DNA of 7,145 bases from Burkholderiales bacterium (GTDB lineage: Bacteria; Pseudomonadota; Gammaproteobacteria; Burkholderiales; SG8-39). Each line of letters begins with the position of its first letter. Positions within the stretch are counted from its first letter, which is position 1. Below the pieces are notes generated by a model that saw only the letters and a list, made by a program, of their open reading frames with translations, did not search any database and had not been told where the DNA came from. Shown in pieces: positions 5,947 to 7,145 of the stretch. The position numbers and the translations under genes are program-made. The stretch is taken from positions 1 to 7,145 of the forward strand of contig JADLDQ010000295.1 of the NCBI GenBank assembly GCA_020846575.1. Direction: 5' to 3'.

Positions 5947-6636
5947 ATGCCCCGAAGAATCGCGCTTGTCGAGGACGACCCGGCGATCCGCGCCAACTAC
6001 GCCGACGCCTTGAAGCGCCACGGCTACCAGGTGGAGGCGCATGGCGGGCGCGCCGAGGCGATGGCGGCGTTCCGCACCCGCCTGCCCGATCTGGCGATCC
6101 TCGACATCGGCCTGGGCGACGAGCACGACGGCGGCTACGCCCTTTGCCGCGACCTGCGCGCCCAGTCGCCGGAGCTGCCCATCATCTTTCTGACCGCGCG
6201 CGACGCCGACGTGGACGTGGTCTCGGGACTGCGCACCGGAGCGGACGACTATCTCACCAAGGACGTGAGCCTGCCGCACCTGCTGGCGCGGATCGCGGCG
6301 CTGTTCCGCCGCGTCGATGTGCAGCGGGAACCCAGATCGCAGGAGGAGGTGCTGGAGCGCGGCCTGCTCGCACTGGACATGAAACGCTTCACGGCGACCT
6401 GGCGCGGGCAGCGCGTGGAGCTGACGCTGACCGAATTCTGGATGGTGCACGCGCTGGCGCGCTTCCCCGGCCATGTGAAGAACCGCGAGCAGCTGATGCG
6501 CGAGTCGAACCTGGTCGTGGACGACGACACCGTCACCTCGCACGTGAAGCGCATCCGCCGCAAGTTCCAGGCCGCGGACGGAGAGTTCGCCGCCATCGAG
6601 ACGGTGTACGGCATGGGTTACCGGTGGCAGTCCTGA
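5947..6636 (+). CDS. pdsR: OmpR-type response regulator of the proteobacterial dedicated sortase system (PdsR-like)
   Basis: A 229-residue DNA-binding response regulator. The receiver (about 1-118) has E9-D10-D11, phospho-acceptor D53 (in LAILDIGLGDE), T83 and K105; a winged-helix DNA-binding domain fills about 140-226, ending with ETVYGMGYRW. Several segments fit the sortase-associated regulator family as I recall it: ILDIGLGDEHDGGYALCRDL, VSGLRTGADDYLTKDVSLPH, LTEFWMVHALARFPGHVKNR and VVDDDTVTSHVKRIRRKF. In this family the conserved lysine is followed by Asp rather than Pro, as here. It should be phosphorylated by the kinase encoded just downstream and then control transcription, by family knowledge of sortase-cluster genes. 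The ATG at 5947 is chosen because the domain begins at once (MPRRIALVEDD); no clear ribosome site precedes it, and the upstream in-frame extension lacks domain similarity. The family name rests on recalled similarity; a generic OmpR regulator is the fallback. Confidence 0.85.
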   Translation: MPRRIALVEDDPAIRANYADALKRHGYQVEAHGGRAEAMAAFRTRLPDLAILDIGLGDEHDGGYALCRDLRAQSPELPIIFLTARDADVDVVSGLRTGADDYLTKDVSLPHLLARIAALFRRVDVQREPRSQEEVLERGLLALDMKRFTATWRGQRVELTLTEFWMVHALARFPGHVKNREQLMRESNLVVDDDTVTSHVKRIRRKFQAADGEFAAIETVYGMGYRWQS

Positions 6637-6676
6637 GTCAGGGCGGGCGAGCGGCCCCGATCGCCGGAGTACTGCG

Positions 6677-7145
6677 CTGAGATCCTTGTTCCGGCCGGGT
6701 CTGCGCAGCAAGCTCGCGCTCGCCGCGCTCGTGCTCGCGGCGCTGCCCTGGGTGGGCTGGCTCTACGTGCAGGAGATGGAGCGCTTCCTGGTCGCGGCGC
6801 AGGAACAGAACCTGATGGGCACGGCGCGCGCAGTGGCCACGGCGCTTCACGACCGCCCGCTGCCCAACGCGGGTATTGCGCCCGGCATCGAGCTGCGGCC
6901 CCCGCCTGGGGAACGCCCCCTCCCCCAGGCGCCCGCCGGCGGCGAACCGGACGGCGATCCGCGGCCCGCCATGGGGCAGGATGCCGGGGGCGACGCGAGC
7001 CTGTCCCCATCCTCGGACTCGGGCGTGGATCGAGCCACGCTGGACCAGCTCGGGCCGGCGCCGGCCGGCGCGCCGCCCCCAGCGCCGGCCATCGAACCGC
7101 CCCCGGCACCGGCCGGGTCGGGCGCGGCCGGCCGCGCGCGCGAGA
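6677..7145 (+). CDS. pdsS: N-terminus of the partner sensor histidine kinase (PdsS-like), 3'-truncated, probable CTG start
   Basis: About 156 codons are present before the window ends. The protein begins LRSLFRPGLRSKLALAALVL (first residue as Met if CTG initiates), with one membrane helix at about residues 12-30 (KLALAALVLAALPWVGWLY) after a basic segment. An extracytoplasmic region begins YVQEMERFLVAAQEQNLMGT, then ARAVATALHDRP. That start resembles the kinase paired with PdsR in dedicated sortase systems. Residues about 61-156 are a long Pro/Ala/Gly-rich low-complexity stretch that is unusual for a sensor domain. The kinase core (HisKA, HATPase) would lie beyond the window. No ATG, GTG or TTG occurs in frame between the pdsR stop and the helix except TTG at 6686. 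CTG at 6677 has GGAG at 6666-6669 seven bases upstream, whereas the TTG would be 16 bases away, so CTG is preferred. The gap to pdsR is 40 bases, consistent with one operon. Confidence 0.75.
   Translation, partial: MRSLFRPGLRSKLALAALVLAALPWVGWLYVQEMERFLVAAQEQNLMGTARAVATALHDRPLPNAGIAPGIELRPPPGERPLPQAPAGGEPDGDPRPAMGQDAGGDASLSPSSDSGVDRATLDQLGPAPAGAPPPAPAIEPPPAPAGSGAAGRARE

Noticed and set aside
5700..5996. N-terminal extension of the minus-strand membrane-protein frame
   Set aside because: It would overlap the start and -10-like box of the divergent response regulator and adds a basic, low-similarity segment. A start at 5699 or 5636 is more plausible.
5851..6711. Minus-strand open frame of 286 codons opposite the response regulator
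   Set aside because: Antisense to a clearly recognised OmpR-type regulator, with shadow-like composition (HVHVGVARGQ and similar). Same GC effect as the larger antisense frame.
1..7145. CRISPR arrays, tRNA or rRNA genes, insertion sequences, attachment sites
   Set aside because: No regularly spaced repeats, no tRNA- or rRNA-like sequences, no transposase motifs and no terminal inverted repeats were seen by reading the window.

Overview
This is a GC-rich window (roughly 70% G+C by eye, strong G/C bias at third codon positions). Its gene content looks proteobacterial, most likely betaproteobacterial of the Rhodocyclales/Burkholderiales kind. The support is a TctC/Bug-type periplasmic binding protein, a very large multi-sensor cyclic-di-GMP protein, and a two-component pair resembling the 'proteobacterial dedicated sortase system'. 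The taxonomic call is inference from family content, not from a marker gene.

Layout. Positions 1-179 hold the last 58 codons of a TctC-family tricarboxylate-type solute-binding protein. A 245-base gap follows, with a 7-bp hairpin and a weak promoter candidate. Positions 425-4711 encode one 1428-residue cytoplasmic protein with the order GAF-GAF-PAS-GAF-GAF-GGDEF-EAL-REC; both catalytic domains and the GGDEF inhibitory site look intact. A GC-rich hairpin lies just after its stop. Positions 4816-5226 encode a 136-residue protein of unknown function with a good ribosome binding site, a helical N-terminal region, an Ala/Pro linker and an acidic C-terminal tail. Positions 5227-5462 hold no convincing gene, only a short direct repeat. 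Positions 5463-5699 on the minus strand probably encode a 78-residue single-pass membrane protein. Positions 5700-5946 form a divergent regulatory region with an AT-rich patch, a 9-bp inverted repeat and a -10-like box. Positions 5947-6636 encode an OmpR-type response regulator recognised as PdsR-like, and 6677-7145 the start of its histidine kinase (PdsS-like), cut off by the window edge.

How the genes may work together. The large protein should turn several cytoplasmic signals, plus phosphorylation of its C-terminal receiver, into a change in c-di-GMP level. The PdsR/PdsS pair should sense an envelope signal and regulate transcription; in the recognised family the regulated or neighbouring genes are a Gram-negative sortase and its target. 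Any sortase would lie beyond position 7145 and is not visible here. The two signalling modules are separated by two uncharacterised small genes, and the sequence does not show that they are functionally linked.

The high GC content creates very long antisense open frames, including one of 1585 codons opposite the large gene. These are rejected as shadows.
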